This document shows, piece after piece, positions 7,706 to 16,312 of a stretch of 37,778 nucleotides of DNA. A program made the position numbers and the translations under genes. Each line of letters begins with the position of its first letter. Position 1 is the stretch's first letter. Under the pieces are notes generated by a model. It was not told the origin of the DNA and made no database searches. It saw nothing but the letters and a program-made list of their open reading frames with translations. This DNA comes from JAICIG01 sp035532215 (GTDB taxonomy: Bacteria > Planctomycetota > Planctomycetia > Pirellulales > JAICIG01), in the NCBI GenBank assembly GCA_035532215.1, contig DATKRK010000250.1, positions 1 through 37,778 of the forward strand. Direction: 5' to 3'.

Positions 7706-9649
7706 CTACCGATAAAACGGCTGCCCTTTCAGCCATCGGGGCCCGTACTTCGGCTCGGGTTTGCCGACTTCCAATGCGCCGAGATCGGGCGCCCGGCCGG
7801 CATAGTCGTCGTTTACAGTGGGTATCACGACGCCGGCGTCAACGGCTTTGCCGGACGACTTGAGCCGAAAGTTCAAATCGACGGCGTGATAGACCGCGTG
7901 CCGTTTTGCCGGATCGGGCGGCGCGAGATGCTCGAAAATGTCGAAATCGACTTCGATCCCGTGCTGCTCCTGCTTCGTCGCCGTGCGGAAGTCGGCCAGC
8001 GTGGCGAACGTCCGCCAGTCTTCGGGCTGGGGCTCGTAGAGCCGCTGGCCTGATTTCGGCGCCAGCCACGCGTATTGCTCGTTCACGCCGCGGTTCCGGC
8101 GGAAGCCGTTGTAATCCGAGCTGAAAGCGTCGCTCGCGTTGGCCCAGGTCATGATGCCGCGGCCGGGCGTGTCGCGGCCCAAGAACAAGTTGTTGCGAAA
8201 GTGCATGTTGGACGACGGATCTCGGATCGTCTGCTCGCCGATGATCGTGTTGTGGTACACGAACAGGCCCGCCGGCTTGGCCGAGAACTTCAGCGCCACT
8301 CCGCTGGGCACATGATACAGAATGTTGCCTATGAAGTAGGCCGGCCCGCCGAACACCGGCTGCGAACTGTACCCGCCCATCGCGGCGTTGACGCCGCGGT
8401 TGTTCATCACCCGGATGTTGTGAACCCCGCCGTCGGTCTCGACGAAGTCGTCGTTCAGCACGTGCAGGTCGTTGTTGTAGATGTCGATCGATGACGCCCG
8501 CCGCTCGGGATCGTCCGGCGGCGTGCCGTAGGTCGAGATGCCGATCGCGTCGTGGAAATAGGCGATTGCGTTGTGGGCGATCACGTGCCCCGGCCCGTAG
8601 ACCTTGATCGCGTAATAGCTCGTCAACAGGTGCGATCCATAAGGGCCGGCGCTCGACCACAGGGGCCCCGTCCAGCCGACGAGCCGGAAGCGGTCGTCGC
8701 GGCCGAGAAATAGATTGTCGGCAATATAGAAATCGCTGGAGCCGGCGTACTCGGTCCAGACGCCGAAACCGACGCTTTCGAAGCGGCAGTTCTTCACCGT
8801 CAGCCCGACGGCGCCAAGCACTTCTTTCTGGCCGGCGAAGATCGCCACGTCGGTATTGCGGATCGTCAGCCCGTCGAAGATGTGATAGTGCGACGCCATC
8901 ACGTCGAACAGCCGGTGGTTGCCGTCGCCATCGAAGACGACCTCGCCGTCGCCGGCCGCCTTGATCGTGATCGGCTTTTCGCGGGTTCCTTTCAAGGTCA
9001 GCGACAGCGTGCCGTCAAACGGCGTCATCTGCGGGTCGACGTAGTTCAGTCGCTCCGACTTATAAAGCCCGGCGTGCAGCAGGATCGTATCGCCCGGCTT
9101 GGCGCGCCTCTCCCAGACCACGTTCCAATCGCCCAGTCCGGCGCCATAGTAGGCTTCGAGCAGACTCGTGAAGCTGGGCTCCGCGCGTGGGCCTTCATAA
9201 CCGGGCGGATAGACGTGCAGCTTGCGGCCGTCTTTGGCCGGCTGCGGCTCGCTGCGGGTTTTCACTCGCACCGTATGCGAAGTTTCGCCGCGGGCGCCGT
9301 CGGGGTCGGTCAATTGAAACCGGCACTCGTATTCCGTGCCGGGCTTGAGATTGAAGATGCTGCCGGCGAAGCCGTCGGGAACCGTGTAGTCGAGATGCTC
9401 GCGGCGGCGGTAGACATTCTCCCCACCGATTCGCACCAGCGGCAGCGCCGGCCGCCAGGCCGATTCGCCCGCCGCTCGGAACTGCACGGCTACGGTCGCG
9501 TTGCGATTCGCATCCCCGCCGATCTCCCATTCGAAGCCGAGGTTCGAAAGCGTGGGATGTTCGACGACAAACTTTTTTGCCTGCGTACCGTTCTCGGCGT
9601 CGGCCCCCAGGGCGGCCAGGAAAAGATAAAAGAAAGTCCCATACGTCAT
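7706..9649 (-). CDS. Secreted right-handed parallel beta-helix protein
   Basis: 647 residues. A signal peptide is visible (TFFYLFLAALGADA, cleavage near residue 18). Residues of about 25-130 resemble a fibronectin-III-like domain (TLSNLGFEWEIGG, then LKPGTEYECRFQLTDPDG). After about residue 140 comes a beta-helix series of N/D-rich coils (HYHIFDGLTIRNTDVAIF, VKNCRFESVGFGVW, IYNNDLHVLNDDF, HFRNNLFLG), the fold of many polysaccharide lyases and hydrolases. The C-terminus has VDAGVVIPTVNDDYAGRAPD, a common ending in beta-helix proteins where it reads AGxxxD. The start at 9649 has GAGGAA about ten bases upstream. Probably exported and active on, or binding to, polysaccharide; no catalytic residues could be assigned. 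Confidence 0.87.
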   Translation of the reverse strand: MTYGTFFYLFLAALGADAENGTQAKKFVVEHPTLSNLGFEWEIGGDANRNATVAVQFRAAGESAWRPALPLVRIGGENVYRRREHLDYTVPDGFAGSIFNLKPGTEYECRFQLTDPDGARGETSHTVRVKTRSEPQPAKDGRKLHVYPPGYEGPRAEPSFTSLLEAYYGAGLGDWNVVWERRAKPGDTILLHAGLYKSERLNYVDPQMTPFDGTLSLTLKGTREKPITIKAAGDGEVVFDGDGNHRLFDVMASHYHIFDGLTIRNTDVAIFAGQKEVLGAVGLTVKNCRFESVGFGVWTEYAGSSDFYIADNLFLGRDDRFRLVGWTGPLWSSAGPYGSHLLTSYYAIKVYGPGHVIAHNAIAYFHDAIGISTYGTPPDDPERRASSIDIYNNDLHVLNDDFVETDGGVHNIRVMNNRGVNAAMGGYSSQPVFGGPAYFIGNILYHVPSGVALKFSAKPAGLFVYHNTIIGEQTIRDPSSNMHFRNNLFLGRDTPGRGIMTWANASDAFSSDYNGFRRNRGVNEQYAWLAPKSGQRLYEPQPEDWRTFATLADFRTATKQEQHGIEVDFDIFEHLAPPDPAKRHAVYHAVDLNFRLKSSGKAVDAGVVIPTVNDDYAGRAPDLGALEVGKPEPKYGPRWLKGQPFYR

Positions 9650-10155
9650 GGTCGGCGTTCCTCACGCTGCAGGCGCCCCATTTCCCCCGGGCGTCGCTCA
9701 GGATACCCTCCGTTGCCCGCCCAGTGAACCCTCGGGCTTTAAGCGCGACACGAACGGCCGGCCACGGATTCAGCCGGAAAAATCAACGCGAAGCGAGGCA
9801 GTTCAAGTCTGGCGGTTTTGTGCGTGCTGACGTCAGGTCATGGTTGGCAAGTTATTTGTTTTCAATGACTTGCAACACCGAATCGGACTTCGATCGGCCG
9901 GCTAAAAATCTTTGAAAAATGATTCAAGTTCCGGCTGAAGCTGATCTTGCGGCTCGCTTGGGCGATCAGTAGACTCCCGTCGCTTTGCCTTTCTTTCTGC
10001 GGGGGTTCCCCCTGAACCGAGCGTCTCCGGCCGCCTGCGGCCAAGCGCCGACGATTCGCGAGTGCATCGGCAATTTTCTTGCATTGGGAACTTGGGCTCT
10101 TAGAATGGATTCTGAGATTCCAATTCCTGCAGCCCCAACAGCTTCGGGTGGTTGA
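9650..10155. other. Divergent intergenic region, no convincing gene
   Basis: 506 bases between two divergent genes. Short frames on both strands lack family features and normal start sites. Visible features are a TGACGTCA palindrome at 9828-9835, an AT-richer patch around 9840-9930 unlike the neighbouring coding DNA, and a possible sigma70-type promoter for the plus-strand gene at 10079-10106. A promoter for the minus-strand beta-helix gene must also lie here, but none stood out. Confidence 0.6.
10079..10106 (+). promoter_or_regulatory. Possible sigma70-type promoter of the small exported protein gene
   Basis: TTGCAT (10079-10084), a 16-base spacer, and TAGAAT (10101-10106, five of six matches to TATAAT). 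The start codon is 50 bases downstream at 10156. The -10 match is good, the -35 match weak. Planctomycete promoters are poorly characterised, so confidence is modest. Confidence 0.35.
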
Positions 10156-10491
10156 ATGAAAGCCGCGGTAATTGGAAGTTCGGTTGTTGCAGGTCTCATG
10201 ATTCTGGCAGTGGTAGGCTTTGCGGACTCTCGCGAAGCTTACGCCCAGCGTCGCGCTGGCCAAGAAGCGAGTGCCGGCTCGGATCTGATTGCGTTTACGG
10301 CGATGGTTGGCGAAAGCCAGCAGCTTACGATTATCGACCCCAAAAACCGGGTGATAAGCGTGTACCACGTCGAAAGCGACGGCAAGATCGCCTTGAAGAG
10401 CGTCCGCCGGATCGAGTGGGATCTGCAAATGGTGCATTTAAATAGCGCCAAGCCTCTGCCGCTGGAGGTGCGGTCGCTGGTTCAACAATAG
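10156..10491 (+). CDS. Small exported conserved planctomycete protein
   Basis: 111 residues, no characterised function known to me. An N-terminal signal peptide or membrane anchor is clear (GSSVVAGLMILAVVGFADS, with possible cleavage near AYAQ at 28-31). The mature part contains QQLTIIDPKNRVISVYHVES and SVRRIEWDLQM, a pattern recalled from small planctomycete proteins in which DPK-x-R is followed by VYHV. It sits 82 bases upstream of the membrane-anchored HTH gene and is followed by the OmpA-type lipoprotein, so the three may be co-expressed, although a stable hairpin lies in the first gap. Function in the envelope is inferred from the signal sequence and neighbours only. Confidence 0.75.
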   Translation: MKAAVIGSSVVAGLMILAVVGFADSREAYAQRRAGQEASAGSDLIAFTAMVGESQQLTIIDPKNRVISVYHVESDGKIALKSVRRIEWDLQMVHLNSAKPLPLEVRSLVQQ

Positions 10492-10534
10492 TCGTTCGCC
10501 GGCGCGGTCGCCAAAGCGGGCGGACGACGACAGA

Positions 10535-10557
10535 GTTTCCCCGTTTTTCGGGGAAAC
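10535..10557 (+). promoter_or_regulatory. Perfect 9-bp hairpin directly upstream of a ribosome binding site
   Basis: GTTTCCCCG (10535-10543) pairs perfectly with CGGGGAAAC (10549-10557) around a five-T loop. The GGAG ribosome binding site of the next gene begins at 10564. There is no downstream T-run, so it is unlikely to be a classical terminator; it may stabilise the mRNA 5' end or modulate translation. Confidence 0.5.
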
Positions 10558-10573
10558 GTGCGTGGAGATCCGC

Positions 10574-12076
10574 ATGGCTCGCAAGTTGGTTCCGCTCGAC
10601 GAAGCCGCAAAACAGCTTGGCCTCAGCCCCGACGAACTGAACGAAATGCGTCAGAACGGGGAAGTCTACGGGTATCGCGACGGTGCAAGTTGGAAATTCA
10701 AACCAGAAGACATCGACAAGCTGGCCGAAGAACGCTCTGCGCGCGCTGCCGGCGTCTCGGACTCGGGCGCGTTGCCCAGCGATTCGTCGGACGACGGTGA
10801 CGACATGGTTTTGTTGAGCGAAGTCGAACTAGGCGCTTCGGCCAGCACGTCGAGCACGGTGATCGGAAAGCCGGGCAAAGGCCAGTCGCCCGAAGACAGC
10901 GACATTAAGCTGGCGATCGACAGCGCCAAACGCGAGCCCGCGGCGATCGACAGCGCCAAACGCGAGCCCGCGGCGCCCGCCGCGCCGGCGCACTACGATA
11001 GCGACGTGTTGCTGGTCGACTCGTCCGAAGATTTGCCCGTACAGATTGGCGGCGGCAGCCAACTCGACTTATCGAATCCTGCGGCGCATTCCGACTCGGC
11101 CACGCATCTGCAAGTCGGACCTCCGGGCGGCGCCAAGGACTCGGGAAGCGATCTGGCGTTGAATCTGGCAGGCGATTCGGGCCCCAAGCTCGTCGATTCC
11201 GGCAGCGACCTGGCGATCAGCCTGGGCGGCGACTCGGGTAAGAATCTCGGCGGGCCGGGCAGCGATCTTACGCTGGGCAGCGCCTCGGGCGTGAACTTGG
11301 GCTCAGGCAGCGACCTGACGCTCGGCGAAGCCAAGGAAGACGACGTGTTCGCCTTGCAAGATCCCAGCGGCAGTTCGAAAGTGCGGTTGGGCGCCGAAAG
11401 CGCCAGCGTGCTCGACTCGCCCGGTTCGGGCACGGGCAGCGACATTACCATCAGCCCGGGCGATAGCGGCATTTCGCTGCTCGATCCCAGCGATAGCGGC
11501 CTCTCGCTCGAACAACCGCTGGAGCTGAGTTCGGCCGACGACGACGATTCGTCGTTCGACCTGAGCAGCGATTCGAGCGGCACGTTGGGCGACAGTTCGT
11601 CCGATTCGTCCGATTTCGATTCGGACGCCGTGATGGAACTGAAGGACGAAGACGACTTCCTGCTGACTCCCTTGGAGGAAGCGGTCGACGATGAATCGCA
11701 GGACAGCGGATCGCAGGTGATCGCGCTCGATTCGGACACCGGCGACTTCGACGAGGCCGCCCCGACGCTGCTAGGCGACGCTTCAGCCCCGGCTTCGACC
11801 GCGCTGTTGGAAGAAGACGACGTGGGCGGCGGCCTGGGCGCCTTGGGCGGCGTCGCGGCGCCGGGCCTGGCCATGGGGCCCGGCATGGTGATGGCCCCCG
11901 CGCCGGCCGAGTCGCCTTACGGCGTTCTGGCGATGACCTTCCTTTCGTTCGGCGTGTTCTTTTTGGCCCTCAGCGGCATGATGATCTTCGACGTCGTGCG
12001 CAACATTTGGAGCTTTGACAGCCCCTATGCCGTGAATAGCGTTCTGATGGATCAGATTCTCGAGCTGATTGGTTGA
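10574..12076 (+). CDS. Membrane-anchored excisionase-like HTH protein with long acidic Ser/Asp-rich linker
   Basis: 500 residues. Residues 1-52 form a MerR/excisionase-type winged helix (LVPLDEAAKQLGLSPDELNE, then GASWKFKPEDIDKLAEE), which reads as DNA-binding. Residues 60-445 are low complexity, acidic, Ser/Gly/Asp rich, with repeated GSDL-x-L-x-LG units at about 190-252 and an almost pure Ser/Asp patch at 319-350. Two identical decapeptides (IDSAKREPAA) at 115-134 come from a 30-base tandem repeat. One membrane helix lies at about 449-474, near the C-terminus. The ATG at 10574 is chosen over a GTG at 10562 because GGAG (10564-10567) is spaced six bases from it and the HTH begins there. The likely picture is a DNA-binding head held to the inner membrane by a disordered tether; function unknown. 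Confidence 0.82.
   Translation: MARKLVPLDEAAKQLGLSPDELNEMRQNGEVYGYRDGASWKFKPEDIDKLAEERSARAAGVSDSGALPSDSSDDGDDMVLLSEVELGASASTSSTVIGKPGKGQSPEDSDIKLAIDSAKREPAAIDSAKREPAAPAAPAHYDSDVLLVDSSEDLPVQIGGGSQLDLSNPAAHSDSATHLQVGPPGGAKDSGSDLALNLAGDSGPKLVDSGSDLAISLGGDSGKNLGGPGSDLTLGSASGVNLGSGSDLTLGEAKEDDVFALQDPSGSSKVRLGAESASVLDSPGSGTGSDITISPGDSGISLLDPSDSGLSLEQPLELSSADDDDSSFDLSSDSSGTLGDSSSDSSDFDSDAVMELKDEDDFLLTPLEEAVDDESQDSGSQVIALDSDTGDFDEAAPTLLGDASAPASTALLEEDDVGGGLGALGGVAAPGLAMGPGMVMAPAPAESPYGVLAMTFLSFGVFFLALSGMMIFDVVRNIWSFDSPYAVNSVLMDQILELIG
10912..10975 (+). repeat. 30-bp tandem repeat inside the HTH/acidic-linker gene
   Basis: Two exact 30-base copies (10912-10941 and 10942-10971) followed by four more matching bases. 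The period is a multiple of three, so the frame is kept and the decapeptide IDSAKREPAA is duplicated. Exact identity suggests a recent slippage or duplication event. Confidence 0.85.
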
Positions 12077-12159
12077 TTCGCGGGTGGACCGCCGCGGAAG
12101 ATTGCTCAAGCGATGTGACGCCGAGTCTGGCTCGGCGACGGTTCGAAAGGAGTCGAATC

Positions 12160-12978
12160 ATGTCCGCCAAAGGTTTTGCGTTTGTCTGCGCCGCCCTGTT
12201 CGCGTTGGTTTCGGCCGCGGGCTGCCAGTTCGTGCCCAAGAGCCGCAAGGACGCCGCCGAATTGCAGAACCGCAATCTGGTCGAACAGCAGCGGGCGCTG
12301 TTGGCCGAAAACGAGAATCTTAAAACGCACCATCGCACGCTCGAAGGCCAACTCCACCAAGCCGAAGAGGAGTTGGCTGCGTTGGATGATCGCGTCGGCC
12401 TCGATCGCCGCAAGCTCTCCAATTACGAGCGCGAACGCGAAGCCGTGCAAAAGCAATTGGGCGGCCTGATGCGCGGCCGAGGCTTGCCGGTCGGCGTGAA
12501 TCAACGGCTGACGCAACTCGCTCAACGCCACCAAGCCCTGGAAATCGATCGCCAGACGGGCGCCGCGAAACTGGACGCCGACGTGTTGTTCGATAGCGGC
12601 GAAGCCCGGCTGCGGACCGAGGCGCACGCGATGCTCGACGATTTCGCCGAACTCTTGCAATCGCCCGAGGCCGCCGAGTTGCGGGTGATGGTGGTCGGCC
12701 ACACCGACAACCGCCGCGTCATCAAGCGCGAAACGAAGCGGCGCTATCCCGACAACTGGCGCCTGAGCACGGCCCGGGCGCTGGCCGTGACCGAGTATCT
12801 GCAAAGCAAGGGAGTCCGCGAAGAGCAACTCGGCGTGATCGGCTACGGCCGCCACCAGCCGGTGGCCTCGAACGAGACGGCTTCCGACCGGCAGCGCAAT
12901 CGCCGCGTGGAGTTGTTTCTCACCGGTCCGGAGACGCCGGTCGTCGGCTGGCACGACGCGAAGACCGGCACGTACTAA
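12160..12978 (+). CDS. OmpA-family peptidoglycan-binding lipoprotein with coiled coil
   Basis: 272 residues. The signal peptide ends in a lipobox (VSAAGC, lipidated Cys22). Residues of about 32-110 form a heptad-like coiled coil (LQNRNLVEQQRALLAENENL). The C-terminal OmpA-like domain (about 145-265) has VLFDSGEARLR, GHTDNRR, NWRLSTARALAVTEYL and NRRVELFL, so the conserved Asp and Arg that grip diaminopimelate are both present. Start 12160 has AAAGGAG (12146-12152) seven bases upstream; the in-frame ATG at 12073 overlaps the previous gene and is rejected. It probably links an envelope membrane to peptidoglycan, like Pal, MotB or LpoA-type anchors. It is the third gene of the apparent envelope cluster and follows the tethered HTH gene by 83 bases. 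Confidence 0.9.
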   Translation: MSAKGFAFVCAALFALVSAAGCQFVPKSRKDAAELQNRNLVEQQRALLAENENLKTHHRTLEGQLHQAEEELAALDDRVGLDRRKLSNYEREREAVQKQLGGLMRGRGLPVGVNQRLTQLAQRHQALEIDRQTGAAKLDADVLFDSGEARLRTEAHAMLDDFAELLQSPEAAELRVMVVGHTDNRRVIKRETKRRYPDNWRLSTARALAVTEYLQSKGVREEQLGVIGYGRHQPVASNETASDRQRNRRVELFLTGPETPVVGWHDAKTGTY

Positions 12979-13062
12979 TGCTTTGTCAGCCGCTGATTGA
13001 TGTAGGTTCAAGTGATGGGTGGCTGGGTCTGAGCCCGGCTCGATGGGAGTCAACGCGAAGCG

Positions 13063-13836
13063 ATGGACGCCCTGACAGATTTCGACGCCGGCCGTTACGC
13101 CGCGACGTTTCGCCGCGAGGGGTATTTTATTTGTAATGACGTGCTCTCGATGGACGAGGTCGAACGCCTTCGTCGAGCCGTTGCCGAGCTGCCGAACCGC
13201 TCCGAAGTTCGGCGAAAACAGAACGTCTATGGCGTGCGAAACCTGTTGGAGTTTTGTCCGCCCGCGCGCGATTTGGCGGCGAATCCTCGCGTGCGATCGT
13301 TCGCGACTGCCGTTCTGGGCGAAAACGCCTTCGCCGTACGGGCGATCTTTTTCGACAAGGTTCAAGGCGCCAACTGGTCGCTCTTCTGGCATCAAGACAA
13401 CGTGATTGCGGTCAAAGAACGCCGCGAGGTTCCTGGATTCGCCGCGTGGTCAAACAAGGCCGGCGTATGGCAGGTGCAGCCGCCGGCTGAAATCCTGGCG
13501 CGCACGGTCGCCGTGCGCGTGCATCTCGACGATTGCGGCCCAGACAACGGCCCGCTGCGCGTCCTGCCCGGTTCGCATCGGTTCGGGTGGCTCGACGAGC
13601 AACTCGACGACTGGAAACGCCGCGTCCCGGAAGTGGTCTGTACGGTGCGCTGCGGCGGCATTGTCGCCACGTGCCCTTTGACGCTTCACGCCTCCGCCGC
13701 CTCCCAGGCCGTCGGTCACCGCCGCGTTATCCACATCGAATACGCGGCCGCGGAGCTTCCTGCCGGGTTGCAATGGAACCATCGCATCCTGCCCGAATCA
13801 ATCGCGGTCGAACGACGCGTTGCATCTAAGCCGTAA
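13063..13836 (+). CDS. Phytanoyl-CoA dioxygenase (PhyH) family Fe(II)/2-oxoglutarate oxygenase
   Basis: 257 residues, normal for the family. Such enzymes hydroxylate diverse small molecules using Fe(II), O2 and 2-oxoglutarate. The metal triad is visible: His110 and Asp112 in FWHQDN, and the distal His209 in LTLHASAAS, with a probable 2-oxoglutarate-binding Arg at 220 or 221 (GHRRVIHIEY). VRVHLDDCGPDNGPLRVLPGSH is the typical double-stranded beta-helix core. The N-terminus (FRREGYFICNDVLSMDEV) fits the family opening, supporting the ATG at 13063, although the nearest GGGAG is about 13 bases upstream, a long spacing. The substrate is unknown; no biosynthetic cluster surrounds it. It stands alone between the OmpA lipoprotein and ankyrin genes. 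Confidence 0.9.
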   Translation: MDALTDFDAGRYAATFRREGYFICNDVLSMDEVERLRRAVAELPNRSEVRRKQNVYGVRNLLEFCPPARDLAANPRVRSFATAVLGENAFAVRAIFFDKVQGANWSLFWHQDNVIAVKERREVPGFAAWSNKAGVWQVQPPAEILARTVAVRVHLDDCGPDNGPLRVLPGSHRFGWLDEQLDDWKRRVPEVVCTVRCGGIVATCPLTLHASAASQAVGHRRVIHIEYAAAELPAGLQWNHRILPESIAVERRVASKP

Positions 13837-13888
13837 GCAGGGCGTTTCAACGGAACGACAACTCCAGACGAGCACCACGCTCGAAGAT

Positions 13889-13917
13889 TTGTGTCTTGCG
13901 GCGGCGGCCCTTATAAT
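13889..13917 (+). promoter_or_regulatory. Probable promoter of the ankyrin-repeat gene
   Basis: A perfect TATAAT (13912-13917) is preceded after 17 bases by TTGTGT (13889-13894; first three bases match TTGACA). It lies 131 bases upstream of the ATG at 14049, leaving a leader of about 125 bases. The perfect -10 in GC-rich surroundings is the main evidence. Confidence 0.5.
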
Positions 13918-14048
13918 GCCCTCTCGGCCTGACGAATGCCGCCGGTCCGCGGAAAGGGCAGAAGCCCGTCGTTGAACGCAATATTTTTTGCGAGCCTTCT
14001 TTCAGCCCGCCATGCGGACGCCGGGCGACTCAATGAAAGGAGGTCGCC

Positions 14049-15293
14049 ATGTCGGCCGATTCGTCTGGAGCCTCGCGCTCGCTGCCCGAGAAGCCCGATC
14101 TTCGCCATTTGAAGAATCAGGCCAAAGATCTGCTTCGTGCCGGGGCCGCGGTGTCGCTGGCCGATGCGCAATTCCAACTGGCCCGCGAGTACGGGTTTGC
14201 AAGCTGGCCGAAGCTCAAGGCCCACGTCGAGTCGTTAAAGGAAATCGGCCAGCTCAAAGCGGCGATCGATGCCAATGATCTCGCGCGAGTGCAGGCCCTG
14301 ATGACGCGCAATCCAGTGCTGCACCGCGCGCCCTTGGGATACAACCGCAACGGGCCGCTGACTTGGGCGGCCGAGTGCCGCGGCGTCGCCCCGACGGCTG
14401 AGCGGCTGGCGATCATACGCTGGATGCTGGAAAACGGCTCCGACGTTCACCAAGGGGGCGACGGGCCGCTGATGCGCGCCGCGCTGGCCGACGAGAGGGT
14501 TCCGGTCATGGAGCCGCTCGTCGAGCATGGCGCCGACGTGAACGCGCTTTGGAATGGAGAGTATCCGATCATTTTCGCGGCCTGTGAAACGCTGCAGCCC
14601 CGCTCGCTTGCGTGGCTGATCGCGCATGGCGCCGACATGCATGCCGAGAGCAAAGCGCACGGCACGTGCGTGGAGATGCTGTTGGGCACGTATTGGAGGA
14701 ATCCCGAGGGGAAGCACGGGTGCCTCGAAGTGTTCGCGCGAGCGGGCTTTCCGTTTCCGGAAACGGCGCCGATGGCCGTCCACCGCGGGCGCGTCGACCT
14801 GCTGGCGGCGCTGGTCGATCGCGATCCGGCGGTCGTCGATCGGCGGTTCCGCACGGCCGAAATCTATCCGCCGGAGCTGGTCGAAGTCGGACTGCATGTC
14901 GCTCCGCTCGACGGCGCCACGTTGCTCCACATGGCCGTCGAGTACCAGGAAGCCAAGATCGCCCAATGGCTGATCGATCACGGCGCTGACGTGAACGCGC
15001 GCGCCGAGGTCGATGCCGACGGTTTTGGCGGACATACGCCCTTGTTCCACGCGACAGTGACCTTGTTGGTGAAACCCGACGACACGCTCGCGCGCTTGCT
15101 CTTGCGCAATGGCGCCGATCCGAATCTCCGCGCCACGTTCCGCAAGCAGCTAAGCTGGAACGGCGACGCGGAGAAAGAGCGCATGCGCGAGTATCACGAC
15201 GTCACCGCGATCGGCTTTGCCCGGCAGTTTCAGGAGCCAAGCTGGGTCAACGAGGCGGCCATCGAGGCCATCCGCCAGCACGGCGGGGAATAG
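14049..15293 (+). CDS. Ankyrin-repeat protein
   Basis: 414 residues. After an N-terminal helical segment (LPEKPDLRHLKNQAKDLLRA, then REYGFASWPKLKAHVESL), which I recall from many bacterial ankyrin proteins, ankyrin units follow from about residue 75: ENGSDVHQGGDGPLMRAA, EHGADVNALWNGEYPIIFAA, GATLLHMAVEYQEAKIAQWL with DHGADVNARAE, and LLLRNGADPNLRATF. No signal peptide or membrane helix is seen, so it is probably a cytoplasmic protein-interaction scaffold. AAAGGAGGT sits just before the ATG (14037-14045), one of the best ribosome binding sites in the window, suggesting efficient translation. The partner protein is unknown. Confidence 0.9.
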   Translation: MSADSSGASRSLPEKPDLRHLKNQAKDLLRAGAAVSLADAQFQLAREYGFASWPKLKAHVESLKEIGQLKAAIDANDLARVQALMTRNPVLHRAPLGYNRNGPLTWAAECRGVAPTAERLAIIRWMLENGSDVHQGGDGPLMRAALADERVPVMEPLVEHGADVNALWNGEYPIIFAACETLQPRSLAWLIAHGADMHAESKAHGTCVEMLLGTYWRNPEGKHGCLEVFARAGFPFPETAPMAVHRGRVDLLAALVDRDPAVVDRRFRTAEIYPPELVEVGLHVAPLDGATLLHMAVEYQEAKIAQWLIDHGADVNARAEVDADGFGGHTPLFHATVTLLVKPDDTLARLLLRNGADPNLRATFRKQLSWNGDAEKERMREYHDVTAIGFARQFQEPSWVNEAAIEAIRQHGGE

Positions 15294-15586
15294 GCCGGGT
15301 TGGACGTGCGACGACAAACGATCCAACGCTTCGACGATTCGACCGGAGCGTTAGCGTCTGCCGCCATGCGGCCTTGCAGAGGAAGATCGCATCGCCCTCG
15401 CCGTGAGCGGCCAATCCAAACCAGATCACTCCTGGGCTAAAATCTCGGCGCCTTTTCTAGGTTTGCGGGCGGTTGCCCGGCACGGCTCGGCGAGGTCAAA
15501 GGCGTGCCCTTTCGATGGGCAGCGTGGGATAGACAGGCTATTCTAGCGGCACGATCAAAACCTCGAGTCTTCAAGAAGGAGATGGC
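15294..15586. other. Intergenic stretch, nothing recognised
   Basis: 293 bases between the ankyrin and flavodoxin-like genes. No gene, tRNA or clear terminator was seen. A good AAGGAG ribosome binding site for the next gene lies at its end. A weak TATTCT at 15539-15544 lacks a convincing -35 partner. Confidence 0.5.
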
Positions 15587-16144
15587 ATGGGAAAGATTCT
15601 GGTTCTGTTCGATTCCGCCAGCGGACACACCGCCCAAATGGCCGCGCTGGTCGCCGAAGGCGCGGCCTTGATTGCCGGCAGCGAGGTCCGCTTGCGCCGC
15701 GTCGACGAGGCGCGACCCGACGACGTCCATTGGTGCGACGGCCTGGCGGCGGGCAGCCCGACCAACATGGGATTGCTCTCCTGGAAAATGAAACGCTTTT
15801 GGGACGAAACGATGTTCGACCACTGGATGAAAGTCGACGGCAAGATCGCCTGTGCCTTTTCTTCCTCGGGCGGCTGGGGCGGCGGCAATGAGATGGCCTG
15901 CCAGTCGTTGCTGACCGTGCTGATGAACTTCGGCTTCCTGGTATTCGGCCTAACCGACTATGCAGGCCGGATGACGACGGCCCATTACGGCGCAGTCGCC
16001 GCTCGCGAACCGCGCGACGCCGACGTTCAAGCCGCTTGCCGCAAACTCGGTCAGCGATTGAGCGAATGGGTCGCCGCGTATGTCGACGGCCGCCGCGATC
16101 AGCATCCGCTCAACAAGCCGGACTCGCGCGTCTGGCCCTCATGA
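15587..16144 (+). CDS. Flavodoxin-like fold protein, WrbA/NAD(P)H-quinone reductase type
   Basis: 185 residues. It starts with KILVLFDSASGHTAQMA, a variant of the FMN phosphate-binding loop that reads YSxTGxT in flavodoxins; here the loop is DSASGHT. GLAAGSPTNMGLLSWKMKRF corresponds to the WrbA-type GxPT-x-x-G-x-x segment, and SSSGGWGGGNEMACQSLL to the second FMN loop. The length is close to WrbA (about 190-200). WrbA-type enzymes reduce quinones by two electrons using NAD(P)H and FMN. AAGGAG lies about seven bases before the ATG. It stands as a single gene, convergent with the NtrC-type regulator. The family call is good; enzymatic specificity is inferred. Confidence 0.85.
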   Translation: MGKILVLFDSASGHTAQMAALVAEGAALIAGSEVRLRRVDEARPDDVHWCDGLAAGSPTNMGLLSWKMKRFWDETMFDHWMKVDGKIACAFSSSGGWGGGNEMACQSLLTVLMNFGFLVFGLTDYAGRMTTAHYGAVAAREPRDADVQAACRKLGQRLSEWVAAYVDGRRDQHPLNKPDSRVWPS

Positions 16145-16312
16145 GTCCCTGGGCGAGCCAGGCTTGCGGCGAGGCCCGGCGCAGGGCCGCCCGGCGATGA
16201 GTGGTTCCAGGCCGCTTTCCGAAGGAGACGGCTGGACGGCGCCTCGCTGGTTCGATTTCGACGACCTTGCCTTCGTCCGCCGCCGCTCCTGCGGCGTCGG
16301 TCGCGTCGGACG

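Noticed and set aside
9862..10437. Minus-strand 191-residue ORF in the divergent region
   Set aside because: It overlaps the signal-peptide gene on the plus strand and shows no family features or ribosome binding site.
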